Below, one piece after another: positions 32,503 to 40,322 of a stretch of 60,719 nucleotides of DNA. The notes below the pieces were generated by a model. It was not told the DNA's origin. It did not search any database and saw only the letters and a list, made by a program, of their open reading frames with translations. Origin of the DNA: an uncultured Mucispirillum sp. (lineage in GTDB: Bacteria > Chrysiogenota > Deferribacteres > Deferribacterales > Mucispirillaceae); NCBI GenBank assembly GCA_944324495.1, contig CALUWN010000012.1, forward strand, positions 1 to 60,719, in the 5' to 3' direction. A program made the position numbers and the translations under genes. The stretch's first letter is position 1, and each line of letters starts with the position of its first letter.

Positions 32503-32612
32503 AAAAAAACCGCCTAAGTGAGCAGACTTCGGCGGATTAAAAAAATATTTTAAATCTCTGAGGCAATCACCCCAACTGCACTTAATATAAACTAGTTTTC
32601 CATTTCATTCAA
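32503..32612 (-). ncRNA. Antisense RNA and its promoter (antitoxin 2)
   Basis: On the minus strand, TTGAAT (32607-32612) and TATATT (32584-32589) are 17 bases apart. The RNA would start near GTGCAGTTGGGG (32581) and end at the hairpin CCGCC/GGCGG (32510-32535) followed by T7. It would overlap the 3' part of the toxin transcript. Confidence 0.62.
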
Positions 32613-32620
32613 GTAAAAAG

Positions 32621-32635
32621 TTAAAATGATTTTAA
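32621..32635. repeat. Palindrome TTAAAATGATTTTAA upstream of the antitoxin 2 promoter
   Basis: Same spacing to the antisense promoter as in cassette 1: the palindrome begins 8 bases beyond the -35 box in both. Confidence 0.6.
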
Positions 32636-32668
32636 ATTTTTTTATTATTTTTACTTACTATTTTTTAA

Positions 32669-32792
32669 AGGTTATAAGATTTTTGGCTAGTTCTAGGCGG
32701 CTTTTAAATCTGGCAAAGGAGTTTACACAAAAAGGTAAATGACTGAAGACAGATTTAAAAACAACAACGAAATAACCAAAAAGATATAACCG
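32669..32792 (+). repeat. Family A structured repeat, copy 2
   Basis: Outer stem GGTTATAAGATTTTTGG with CCAAAAAGATATAACC; TAGGCGGCTT; second stem TTTAAATCTG/CAGATTTAAA; hairpin GTTTAC/GTAAAT; CAACAACGA. Confidence 0.8.
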
Positions 32793-33173
32793 TTAATTTA
32801 TTAAAGTTATTCCGCCGACTGATGCAAGCCATGCAAGAAAATCTCTCCCATACACCGTTGATGCCATAAAATCTTCAAACATATCATTTATAGGTTTTGC
32901 CTGCATACCCACAGATACATCACCAACTGATGCACTATTAATAATTCCACCACTATTTCCGCTACTACCTGCCGTGCTGTCTTCTGGCATTTCATAAACT
33001 GTTAAATAATGAGCAACTACAAGACATGCAGCATCAGTATTATAGCAATTATCTATATTTAATACAGGAAAACGACATTTTACCTGATTATAATAATCTG
33101 CGATTTTATCTTTTACTATTTCAAACTGTGGGAATTTCTTTAAAAAATAATCTATAAACTCATTATCTGTCAT
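32793..33173 (-). CDS. DUF4054-like head-tail connector protein
   Basis: A 126-residue protein. The start MTDNEFIDYFLKKFPQFEIVKDKIADYYNQVKCRF and the middle YNTDAACLVVAHYLTVYEM are typical of DUF4054/Mu gp36-like adaptors. The end (DFMASTVYGRDFLAWLASVGG) matches GxxFLxLxxxxG endings. The chosen ATG 33173 gives the family-typical N-terminus; an upstream start at 33215 would run into a structured repeat. It lies in the head gene block. Confidence 0.75.
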   Translation of the reverse strand: MTDNEFIDYFLKKFPQFEIVKDKIADYYNQVKCRFPVLNIDNCYNTDAACLVVAHYLTVYEMPEDSTAGSSGNSGGIINSASVGDVSVGMQAKPINDMFEDFMASTVYGRDFLAWLASVGGITLIN

Positions 33174-33185
33174 AATATTCTCATG

Positions 33186-33292
33186 TAATAATCTTATTGC
33201 AAAATTATCCGACAAGTGCGGGAATTTTGCTCCTTACAGCAAAGGGGGAGTTGGGAGGGGGAACGGCTGCGGAGTTCCCACCCCAGTATTTA
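33186..33292 (+). repeat. Family D-related structured repeat (divergent)
   Basis: A GCAAAATTATCCGAC half pairs with GGGAATTTTGC, a short GCTCCTTACAGC region follows, then GGGAGGGGGAAC against GTTCCCACCCC. It shares the TCCGA and GGGGGAGTTGG wording with family D but is shorter. Confidence 0.5.
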
Positions 33293-33296
33293 TCTG

Positions 33297-33599
33297 TCAT
33301 TTTTTCTCTGTTGCCTTTTTTACAGTTTCTACTGCCTGATTTACTGCTTTTTCATTTCTTTCTATTTCTTTCTTTTCATCATTCATTGCATTATCTGCTT
33401 TTAAATTATCTTGTTTTTTATCATTAAAAGTAATAAACCCTTTTTCTTCCCATATTTTTAAATGTGGGTATTCTGCAAGTAAAGCATTAAAATCTGCATT
33501 ACTTAATTCATTTATTTCATGATGTCCTTTCAATGTTATTTCTTTTCCATTTTTTAATCTAAAACAGCAGCTGTCGTTGTGTAATATAATTATTTTCAT
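33297..33599 (-). CDS. Small head-region protein (Mu gp35-like position)
   Basis: A 100-residue protein directly after the major capsid gene. Residues 1-60 (MKIIILHNDSCCFRLKNGKEITLKGHHEINELSNADFNAL then LKIWEEKGFITF) look like a small beta/alpha fold. Residues 65-100 are a charged helix rich in Lys and Glu. Similar small genes follow the capsid gene in Mu-like phages. Function is unknown. AAGGA precedes the ATG. Confidence 0.65.
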   Translation of the reverse strand: MKIIILHNDSCCFRLKNGKEITLKGHHEINELSNADFNALLAEYPHLKIWEEKGFITFNDKKQDNLKADNAMNDEKKEIERNEKAVNQAVETVKKATEKK

Positions 33600-33641
33600 G
33601 TTATTCCTATCCTTTATTTGTATTGAACATGCTTTATTGGT

Positions 33642-33766
33642 AAGGCTTAAAAATTTTGGTTTATATCAAGGCGGCTTAAAATTTGGCGAAGGGAGTTTAC
33701 ATAAATTAAGTAAATGACCTAGCCAAATTTTAAACAACGCAGATATAGAGCAAAAGATTAAGCCGT
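33642..33766 (+). repeat. Family A structured repeat, copy 3
   Basis: Outer stem GGCTTAA and GATATA-side pairs with TTAAGCC; GGCGGCTT; second stem TTAAAATTTGGC/GCCAAATTTTAA; hairpin GTTTAC/GTAAAT; AACAACGCAG. Its right edge overlaps the capsid stop codon. Confidence 0.8.
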
Positions 33767-34795
33767 AAAGTATGAGCGAGCTATCATGTAAGGCTTATAG
33801 ACAATACAACCAAAACTTCCGCTAGAAAATTTTTGTGATGAGTAAGTCTCATATCTCACAACAGGGCTTGCAAGTGCAATTTCAGAGAAACCAAGCACAG
33901 CAGTTTCTGCTACATTTGCAGCTTCTGTATTTTCTATGCGGCATACCATTACATCATTACTGTTATAAGCAGCGTCAAGCTCTGGAGAGTTTACTATTTT
34001 CAAGTTATGAAATGTTTTCTTTAACACTTCTTCTACAGTTTGCCCGTATTGGTTTACAACAGAAAAGTTCATAGCTCTTGCATTAGCAATACCTATTGTA
34101 ATATTGCTGTCACTTGATGCCCAGCCACGAGCTTTTGTTATAACATCCTGTATTAAATCTCTAACATCTTTAAAAAATGTATCAAATGTAGTATTAGCAA
34201 TAGTTGAGCTTGCTGTTTTATAAGCATCTAATGATGGATTATTTAAAAATCCATAAACAGGGTATGCTCCACTTTGCTTTGTGGTACCAAAAAAAGCAGT
34301 GTTATTAAACTCAATAGCAAGAGTTTCAAGTGCTGCTGCATACATTTCTGCTTCATTTGAAATATTAGCAAGTGCCATCTGGGCTGATTCTAAATCGCCA
34401 GGTTGAGCTTTTACTGAAAATCTATAATGTCCAGCGTAAATAAACTGTGGGTTTAATGATACTGTTGGGGCATTATCTTTATCAGTATATGGTTTTGTTT
34501 CACCAAGCTGTTCAAGGTTGCGTGTTAATATATCATTCTGCTCCCACATGCCCAGTTTTTTACGGTTACCTATGATTTCATCAGCCGTTCTTTTTCTTGT
34601 AATAATTCTCACTAAATCAGCAGAGATTTTTGTAAGAATACCAGCAGGCATATATACATTTGATGGTGTAATACCAGCAGGACCACCATCCATCACCTGC
34701 ACTTTGGCAGTGTTAAATATACCTTTTCTGTTAAGTTCGTCCATTATGGCTTTTTTGCCATCCATTGTTTTCATTTTGTCTTTTAATCCATTCAT
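33758..34795 (-). CDS. Major capsid protein (DUF2184-like)
   Basis: A 345-residue HK97-fold shell protein. Typical passages: FNTAKVQVMDGGPAGITPSNVYMPAGILTKISADLVRIIT, FSVKAQPGDLESAQMALANIS, and the C-terminal ALASPVVRYETYSSQKFSSGSFGCIVYKPYMIARSYF. It follows the cement gene and a protease/scaffold gene in the standard order. An AGGTAG site precedes the ATG. It should be the most abundant virion protein. Confidence 0.82.
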   Translation of the reverse strand: MNGLKDKMKTMDGKKAIMDELNRKGIFNTAKVQVMDGGPAGITPSNVYMPAGILTKISADLVRIITRKRTADEIIGNRKKLGMWEQNDILTRNLEQLGETKPYTDKDNAPTVSLNPQFIYAGHYRFSVKAQPGDLESAQMALANISNEAEMYAAALETLAIEFNNTAFFGTTKQSGAYPVYGFLNNPSLDAYKTASSTIANTTFDTFFKDVRDLIQDVITKARGWASSDSNITIGIANARAMNFSVVNQYGQTVEEVLKKTFHNLKIVNSPELDAAYNSNDVMVCRIENTEAANVAETAVLGFSEIALASPVVRYETYSSQKFSSGSFGCIVYKPYMIARSYFTA

Positions 34796-34804
34796 ATATT
34801 CTAC

Positions 34805-35266
34805 CTACCTTACTATAAAAGCGATTCCGCCACTTTCTGCACCTTGTTTTACTGCCCAGCCAGTGCTTTTAGCATCTGCCACATCGCTATCACTAAATGC
34901 AAGTGTGGCATCAGCACTTTTTATAAATACTTTATTATTTACAGTTGCACTAGCAGAGTATGTATTTTCAACGGCTACCACACCGAACACGCATACAGTT
35001 ACAGTTTGCCCTGCGGGGATACTCATTCCTGATTCCTGCCCTGTAAAATAACCGTCTTTGATTATGATGCCTAAAACAGCACCATCACCTGCAGCACCTG
35101 TTACTTTACCATCAACACTGCCTTTTTTAACAAATCCGCCAACTGTGCAGGTATCATCTTCTGTTACAAAATGCTCTAAAAGTTTATAACTTTCAGCAGC
35201 TTCTACCAGTGTTCCCGGCACTGCTACTCCTAAATAATCTCTTATCTCTTTTTGAAAATTTTCCAT
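34805..35266 (-). CDS. Capsid cement/decoration-like protein
   Basis: A 153-residue beta-rich protein between the protease/scaffold and capsid genes. Pattern: VTEDDTCTVGGFVKKGSVDGKVTGAAGDGAVLGIIIKDGYF, PAGQTVTVCVFGVVAVE and a C-terminal GWAVKQGAESGGIAFIVR, as in phage cement proteins that stabilise the shell. AGGAG precedes the ATG. Confidence 0.75.
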   Translation of the reverse strand: MENFQKEIRDYLGVAVPGTLVEAAESYKLLEHFVTEDDTCTVGGFVKKGSVDGKVTGAAGDGAVLGIIIKDGYFTGQESGMSIPAGQTVTVCVFGVVAVENTYSASATVNNKVFIKSADATLAFSDSDVADAKSTGWAVKQGAESGGIAFIVR

Positions 35267-35279
35267 ATTTTGCTCCTAT

Positions 35280-36683
35280 TTATTTTATATGAGTAAAAAA
35301 TTCATCAGCAATATTTGAATGATTTATATTAATACTGCTATCCTGCACCCTAGCTTTCATATATGCTTTAAAGCTTGGCTTTGCATCTGCTGTTTTTACT
35401 TTTTCGCTAGTTAATACTTCATAAGCATACTGATAGATTTCACTTTCGCTCATTCCTGCCATATTAAATGAGCCAGTCCATTTTTCTACTTCTTGATATG
35501 CGGATATTGCATCCTGCGTGCGTTTTCTTTCATTCAAAATCGCTTTATTAATTTCAGCATCCATTGTTTTTTTGCTGATACCCGGATAAGAATCAGATAC
35601 TTGTTTTGTATCGTCTTTTTTTTCTTCAACATCTTCATCTTCTGCATGCTCTGGCTCTTTCATTTCTTCACCAATATACTGTTTAAAGATAGAAGCGAAG
35701 CTATTAAATGCATCTTTCATTGCAGCCACGTCGCTGTCTACTGTTTTTTCTTCTTTTCCCTCTTCATCATCTGTTTTTGATGTTTCTGACGGCTCATACC
35801 CAAGCTCCTCAGCCTTTTTTAAAATGGTTTTAAATTTTTCTTCTTCACCACCTTGAAAATCAGTATCAGGTTTTACTGCAATGGCTACTATTTCCCTGAT
35901 AAGCTCTCGCTTATCTGTGTCATCTGTTTTGTTTGTAATACATTCATCATATACTTTTTTTGCATGTGATAATGCACTCAAACTGTTTCGCATAAATCCT
36001 TTTTTCATGTCTATTTCTCCTTTTATAATTGGCTTTTCATCGTTTATTTTTACTTCTTTTCCACTTCTACCATTTTCTACGACCGCTAGATGATTATATT
36101 TAATATCTTCCTGCTTAAACTCATATTTTTCCCCATTATATTCACCACTTTCTTGTTTGTAATAGGCTCTATACCCTGGGGATAAATCAACTATTCCCTT
36201 GTTAGTTATTTCTTCTATTGCATCTTTGTCATATATTTTTATATCAGCGACCAAATAAGGCTCTTCTAATTTAACTTCCCCAGAAACAGCACCTATTTTT
36301 ACATCTCTTTTGCTGGGCTCTACCCACTCATGACCAAACTTAACAGGCATACCTTCAAAGTCTTTTGCAGATTTTTCTAACTCTTCCCAAGGTCTATAAA
36401 CTTTATAAATTTCAGTTTCTGGCAGGCTGTCTGATATTTCTCTTCCCAAATAATCAAACACTCCAGCCTTTGCTATTTTATTATCTTTAATCACTAAAAA
36501 GCCGTTTTCATCAAAATATCTACTACTCTTATTGTCCATGACAATAAGTCTTTCTTGCAAAAAGTCCGTCCTAGACTTTTCGCAAACACGCTCAGCAAAA
36601 GTTTGATTTTGCTTCGCTCTCGCTTCGCGGGGGTTGCTGTCCTGCAACCCTATACTCTTTGTATCTAATGTTATTTTTTTCAT
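35280..36683 (-). CDS. DUF2213-like head maturation protease fused to scaffold region
   Basis: A 467-residue protein. From about residue 52 it shows the DUF2213 pattern (SSRYFDENGFLVIKDNKIAKAGVFDYLGREI, then YRPWEELEKSAKDFEGMPVKFGHEWV, ITNKGIVDLSPGYRAYY and IKYNHLAVVENGRSG). A long acidic, helical scaffold part follows from about residue 230 (KMKEPEHAEDEDVEEKKDD). Relatives process scaffold and capsid during head maturation. Residues about 11-47 are encoded by a family G repeat, which adds a basic, non-conserved leader. AAGGA precedes the ATG; an in-frame ATG after the repeat (about codon 49) is a possible original start. Confidence 0.78.
   Translation of the reverse strand: MKKITLDTKSIGLQDSNPREARAKQNQTFAERVCEKSRTDFLQERLIVMDNKSSRYFDENGFLVIKDNKIAKAGVFDYLGREISDSLPETEIYKVYRPWEELEKSAKDFEGMPVKFGHEWVEPSKRDVKIGAVSGEVKLEEPYLVADIKIYDKDAIEEITNKGIVDLSPGYRAYYKQESGEYNGEKYEFKQEDIKYNHLAVVENGRSGKEVKINDEKPIIKGEIDMKKGFMRNSLSALSHAKKVYDECITNKTDDTDKRELIREIVAIAVKPDTDFQGGEEEKFKTILKKAEELGYEPSETSKTDDEEGKEEKTVDSDVAAMKDAFNSFASIFKQYIGEEMKEPEHAEDEDVEEKKDDTKQVSDSYPGISKKTMDAEINKAILNERKRTQDAISAYQEVEKWTGSFNMAGMSESEIYQYAYEVLTSEKVKTADAKPSFKAYMKARVQDSSININHSNIADEFFTHIK
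36556..36652 (+). repeat. Family G structured repeat inside the protease gene
   Basis: Stem TGCAAAAAGTC/GACTTTTCGCA around the loop CGTCCTA, then AACACGC, a TTGCTTCGC hairpin and GGTTGCTGTCCTGCAACC. The copy at 43890 keeps the loop CGTCCTA with a different, fully paired stem. Confidence 0.65.
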
Positions 36684-36692
36684 ATATTATCC

Positions 36693-37808
36693 TTATTTTT
36701 TCTTAACTAATATATACCCATACCCATCAGGGCTTTTTACAATTTTCTCATCTGTATCTAAAATCACTCCCACAGCAATACATCTACAGTTTGGTCTATC
36801 TCCCGGTTTACCATAATAAAAGCCCCGTTTATTACTATGGCTGATTATTGCTTCGTTACTACCATATTTAAATATGCGGTGGTTATTTTGAGCATGTCCC
36901 CCAAGCCCGCTGGATACTCTTTCATCATCAGCAGTCAGCCATTCATAATATTCAATACCTAGTGCTGTGTTTTGCACCTGTTTAAAACTTTCTACTGCCT
37001 TGTGTATCTGGTCTCTTGCAATAAATACAGCCCTATCTTTACTCACGCCTTTTATTCTTTTTAAATTTTTTATCAGTTCTTTTTGATTGCCTGATATTAT
37101 CCCCTGCGATAACGCTACCTGCATATCTTTTAATACTTCCTGCGGTATGCTTTTTATAAGTGTCAGATTTTCATTTATTACAGCATTCATTATCTGCTCA
37201 TAATATTCACCTGATACTGACATGTTAGGGAAGCTGCTTTTGTAAGAGCCATAAACATATCTATATAAATTATTAAGTTCTTTATCAGTCCATTCACGAG
37301 CCAAAAGCTCAGCTCTGCCTGTATAATAATCAAAAAGGGAAGAAAGGCTGCTTGTGTAATCTACTATCTCTTTTTTCTTTTTAGGATATTTTGCTGCAAT
37401 CTCTGATGTTATTATACCCAGTAACTCTTTCCATGCTCGTTTACTTTCATCTGGGCTTTTTCTTTTCTTTCTGCCATAAAGCTGCCTTTCAATATCCGCT
37501 ATCTCGCTCTCATGCTCTTTGAAAAAATTATCCCATTCGTCAAAAGAGCCTTCGTCCATAACTCTCTCTCGTGTCATTCTGAACGCCTGCAAAGCAGGCA
37601 GTGAAGAATCTAAAACAGTATTTTTTACACCTTCTTCAGTTAGTTCAAAGATAGCTTCTACTAAACTGCTAAAATTTTCCACAATATTATCTGTAAAATT
37701 TTTAAGTAGTCGTGCATACTGCACTGCATAGCTTTCACCATATATTTTTGGCACTTTTACTTTTACATGTTTTCTGTTGAGTTTCTCTTGCAGTTCTTTC
37801 AATTCCAT
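36693..37808 (-). CDS. Phage head morphogenesis protein (Mu F/gp30-like)
   Basis: A 371-residue minor head protein. The C-terminal domain has ARDQIHKAVESFKQVQNTALGIEYYEWLTADDERVS, NHRIFKYGSNEAI and GKPGDRPNCRCIAVGVILD, the Mu F-like signature with its RCxC end. The N-terminal half is helical. A family C repeat (37573-37616) is read in frame as SSLPALQAFRMTRE near residue 65-78. The ATG lies 33 bases after the P3 motif, with no obvious binding site. Confidence 0.85.
   Translation of the reverse strand: MELKELQEKLNRKHVKVKVPKIYGESYAVQYARLLKNFTDNIVENFSSLVEAIFELTEEGVKNTVLDSSLPALQAFRMTRERVMDEGSFDEWDNFFKEHESEIADIERQLYGRKKRKSPDESKRAWKELLGIITSEIAAKYPKKKKEIVDYTSSLSSLFDYYTGRAELLAREWTDKELNNLYRYVYGSYKSSFPNMSVSGEYYEQIMNAVINENLTLIKSIPQEVLKDMQVALSQGIISGNQKELIKNLKRIKGVSKDRAVFIARDQIHKAVESFKQVQNTALGIEYYEWLTADDERVSSGLGGHAQNNHRIFKYGSNEAIISHSNKRGFYYGKPGDRPNCRCIAVGVILDTDEKIVKSPDGYGYILVKKK
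37573..37616 (+). repeat. Family C hairpin repeat inside the head morphogenesis gene
   Basis: GTCATTCTGAACGCCTGC pairs internally (GCCTGC/GCAGGC) and ends GTGAAGAATCTAAAAC. It is in frame in the coding strand. Confidence 0.7.
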
Positions 37809-37840
37809 AGTTTGATACTATATTAAAATGATTGGTAGAT

Positions 37841-37877
37841 ACAGATAAGGTATATTATTAATCTTTATTATATATTG
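37841..37877 (-). promoter_or_regulatory. Late-promoter candidate motif P3 (head genes)
   Basis: On the minus strand TATATAATAAAGATTAATAA is followed by TATACCTTATCTGTATCTACC. It lies 33 bases before the head morphogenesis start codon. Confidence 0.6.
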
Positions 37878-38024
37878 ATTGATATATTTTTATGATTTTT
37901 TATTTTTTCTAAATTTTGGCTTGTAAGGGCTTTTTATGCTTGAAATGATAATTTATACACAACCGCCATAAACTTTTAAAAATAAACATTTATAAACAGC
38001 AATTTTGGGGTATTATTAAATTTA

Positions 38025-38059
38025 TGAGAGAAGCATTTTTAATTTAAAATACTTCTCTT
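38025..38059. terminator. Long hairpin between the portal and head morphogenesis genes
   Basis: AGAGAAG and ATTTT pair with AAAAT and CTTCTCT. It lies downstream of the portal stop and upstream of motif P3, so it may end the portal transcript. The rest of this 389-base gap holds only motif P3 and the element at 38107. Confidence 0.5.
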
Positions 38060-38106
38060 ATTATTTTCCTTGATTATTTTTTAATAAGTTAGTATATTAA
38101 CCATAT

Positions 38107-38204
38107 AAGTTAAGGTAACGGCTGAGATATACAGCGTCGACAGCCGCCAATTATTTTTTAATAGTTGTTGCGATGAAGGGGTCGCTGTCCTTCTACCTTA
38201 ACTT
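38107..38204. other. Four-way-junction-like structured element
   Basis: Outer stem AAGTTAAGGTA/TACCTTAACTT (11 bp) encloses CGGCTG/CAGCCG, AATTATT/AATAGTT (G-T pairs) and GCGA/TCGC hairpins. It overlaps the portal stop codon at 38198. I found no second copy of this sequence in the window. Confidence 0.55.
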
Positions 38205-40147
38205 TTAATTTTTTTGTCTATTCTTTTTTTTCTATCCACTCCATCATCAGATATATAATGATAATTTACTATCTCATAGTTTTCTTTTTCATCAGATAAC
38301 TCTAAAAGTACTATGCTATTTTTATCATCTTTTAATCTTGTAATAAAGTTATGATATGCTGGTTTATCTTTATTTGCTTTCAATACTGCTTCAGGTTTAT
38401 ATAAAGAGTATCCTATTATTTCACGAGCCATATCATCTGTTATATCTGGGTGGTTTGCTTTATTCTTTTCTATTATATTCTTTTTAAGAACTACTGGTTT
38501 ATCTTCAAACCCATATTGTTCTAATGTATCTTTATTAAGATTAGGTAGCTTGTTATCTTTTGAAAAATCAATATTCTTTAAGCTGTCTATTTTTGCTTGT
38601 ATATCATTATTGCTTTTACTTCCACTTCCATTACCTTTAAACCCGCCATTTTCATCTCTACCATGCTCGCTTTCTTTCCACTCATCTAAAAATTTATTAA
38701 ATATTTCATTTTCTACTTCTGGATTTTCTGGTATTTTATAATCTTCACTGTTTATCCAGTCAAAGTTAAAATTATCTTCACTAATTGCTCTTATTGCATC
38801 TTTACCTGTTACTACTCCGCTCATTATAAGTTTTGAAATGTAATCAGCTTTTAAGTTATTTATCTCTGCCTGCTCTTTTTGTTTTATTTGCTTTCTTGGG
38901 TTAAATGTATATTTTGGTTCATCCAGCACACCAGCTTTAAAGCATAATATATATTCTGCCAACTTTTCCATCGCTGGTATTACTACACTGCTTGCATAAC
39001 CATCAATAACATCATAAAAATTATTTTCATCATATTCCCCAGTAGCATTAAATCCACGAGGTGAAAGCCCTAATAATTTTGTTACAGGTATTCCCCTTGT
39101 AGATGCTGTCATAAGTTCATACATTTGTGAGAGCAGGTTATCCATGCCAGAAAGGCTTGTTACTGTTTCTATCCACTCTTCATCTTTTGCCAAAAGCAGT
39201 GTAGCAAGGTTATTGCTTGTAGCATTCATATATTTTACTCTTGCCTGCGTCTGCGGGTCCGCTATTTTTTGAGCAGTAGTTTTTATTATTTTTGTGCGAA
39301 ATCTTAATATTAAATCACTTATACTCTGCCTTACAGTATCAGCATTTGATACATAGTTTTTCATATAAAAGGAAAGGGGCAAGCCTAAATAGTTATATAA
39401 TGGCTTTATCAAATCAGGCACAGAATAAAATACTATTGGTATAAGCCTTGTTTTATGAACTGTAGTAGAAGCACCCAGCACCCACCATAAGTCTGGCTCC
39501 ATATAATTTTCTTTTAAAGGGTTAAAACTGTTTACCTGCACAGGTGCTGCCTGCCATGGCTCAATTACTGATAATGATGTAATTTTATTTGTGCTGGCAG
39601 TTTTTTCATTTAAATACAGGGGCAGGCTTAAATTGGTATCATCAGTATTAATATAAATAAATGCTCCGCCGTATTCTAAAGCTCGTTGCACAGCTAAAGT
39701 TATCTTATTATAAAAATCAAGAGAATTTAAAATCATTTCAAAATTATCTATATCAAGATGGGTAGCTTCCCATTTGCCACCACTTTTAAATATCTCTCTT
39801 GTAATCACATCTATTGCCTTGCTTATCATGCTGTCAGTTGCTAAATTCGCACATTCTTGATAGCTTAATCTATTTAATATATGATGTGAGTATTGCTGCA
39901 GTGAATTATTTACACCAATAGATGCAGCATAATTCTGCCAGCTTGAAAAATTTCTATAAGCAAGCCCTGCCACATCAGCTGGCATATTATCAAATGTCCT
40001 AATCGGTGCAATATCTGATAAATTAATATTCCTGCTTTCATAAGCATGGCTGTCAATATAATTAATACCACCCATTCCCTTGTCATTCAAAGCCACAGGC
40101 GAAGAATCTAAAACTTTTTTTGATTTAAATATGTCTAATATACTCAA
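38198..40147 (-). CDS. Portal protein with C-terminal PBECR-like nuclease domain
   Basis: A 649-residue protein. Residues about 55-475 form a DUF1073-type portal (SYQECANLATDSMISKAIDVITREIFKSGGKWE, LLGLSPRGFNATGEYDENNFYDVI, KYTFNPRKQIKQKEQAEINNL). A linker EHGRDENGGFKGNGS follows, a wording common before toxin-like domains in phage head proteins. Residues 560-649 (NHPDITDDMAREIIGYSLYKPEAVL, then SIVLLELSDEKENYEIVNYHYI) resemble the phage Barnase-EndoU-ColicinE5/D-RelE nuclease group. It starts at TTG with GGAG 7 bases upstream. The nuclease role is inferred. Confidence 0.8.
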   Translation of the reverse strand: MSILDIFKSKKVLDSSPVALNDKGMGGINYIDSHAYESRNINLSDIAPIRTFDNMPADVAGLAYRNFSSWQNYAASIGVNNSLQQYSHHILNRLSYQECANLATDSMISKAIDVITREIFKSGGKWEATHLDIDNFEMILNSLDFYNKITLAVQRALEYGGAFIYINTDDTNLSLPLYLNEKTASTNKITSLSVIEPWQAAPVQVNSFNPLKENYMEPDLWWVLGASTTVHKTRLIPIVFYSVPDLIKPLYNYLGLPLSFYMKNYVSNADTVRQSISDLILRFRTKIIKTTAQKIADPQTQARVKYMNATSNNLATLLLAKDEEWIETVTSLSGMDNLLSQMYELMTASTRGIPVTKLLGLSPRGFNATGEYDENNFYDVIDGYASSVVIPAMEKLAEYILCFKAGVLDEPKYTFNPRKQIKQKEQAEINNLKADYISKLIMSGVVTGKDAIRAISEDNFNFDWINSEDYKIPENPEVENEIFNKFLDEWKESEHGRDENGGFKGNGSGSKSNNDIQAKIDSLKNIDFSKDNKLPNLNKDTLEQYGFEDKPVVLKKNIIEKNKANHPDITDDMAREIIGYSLYKPEAVLKANKDKPAYHNFITRLKDDKNSIVLLELSDEKENYEIVNYHYISDDGVDRKKRIDKKIKS

Positions 40148-40200
40148 CTTTATACTCCTTTCATATATTAATAATAATTTTTTATCCCTATTTCAAAAAT

Positions 40201-40322
40201 AAGGCTTTAAATTTTTGGTTTTAATCAAGACGGCTTTTAAAAAACCGACGGAGCTTACTAAAAAAGGGTAAGTGAGTAAGGTTTTTTAAAAATAACGCAG
40301 AGTAAAGCCAAAAAGAAAAGCC
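40201..40322 (+). repeat. Family A structured repeat, copy 4
   Basis: Outer stem AAGGCTTT.. with AAAAGCCT; GACGGCTT; second stem TTTTAAAAAACC/GGTTTTTTAAAA; hairpin GCTTAC/GTAAGT. The C and G replacing T and A in this hairpin still pair, unlike all other copies. Confidence 0.8.

Noticed and set aside
33197-33427. 76-codon plus-strand frame (and an overlapping 62-codon frame) at 33.2 kb
   Set aside because: Both are shadows of the gene at 33297 and of a structured repeat; they consist of runs of Phe, Leu and Ser typical of antisense reading of AT-rich genes.
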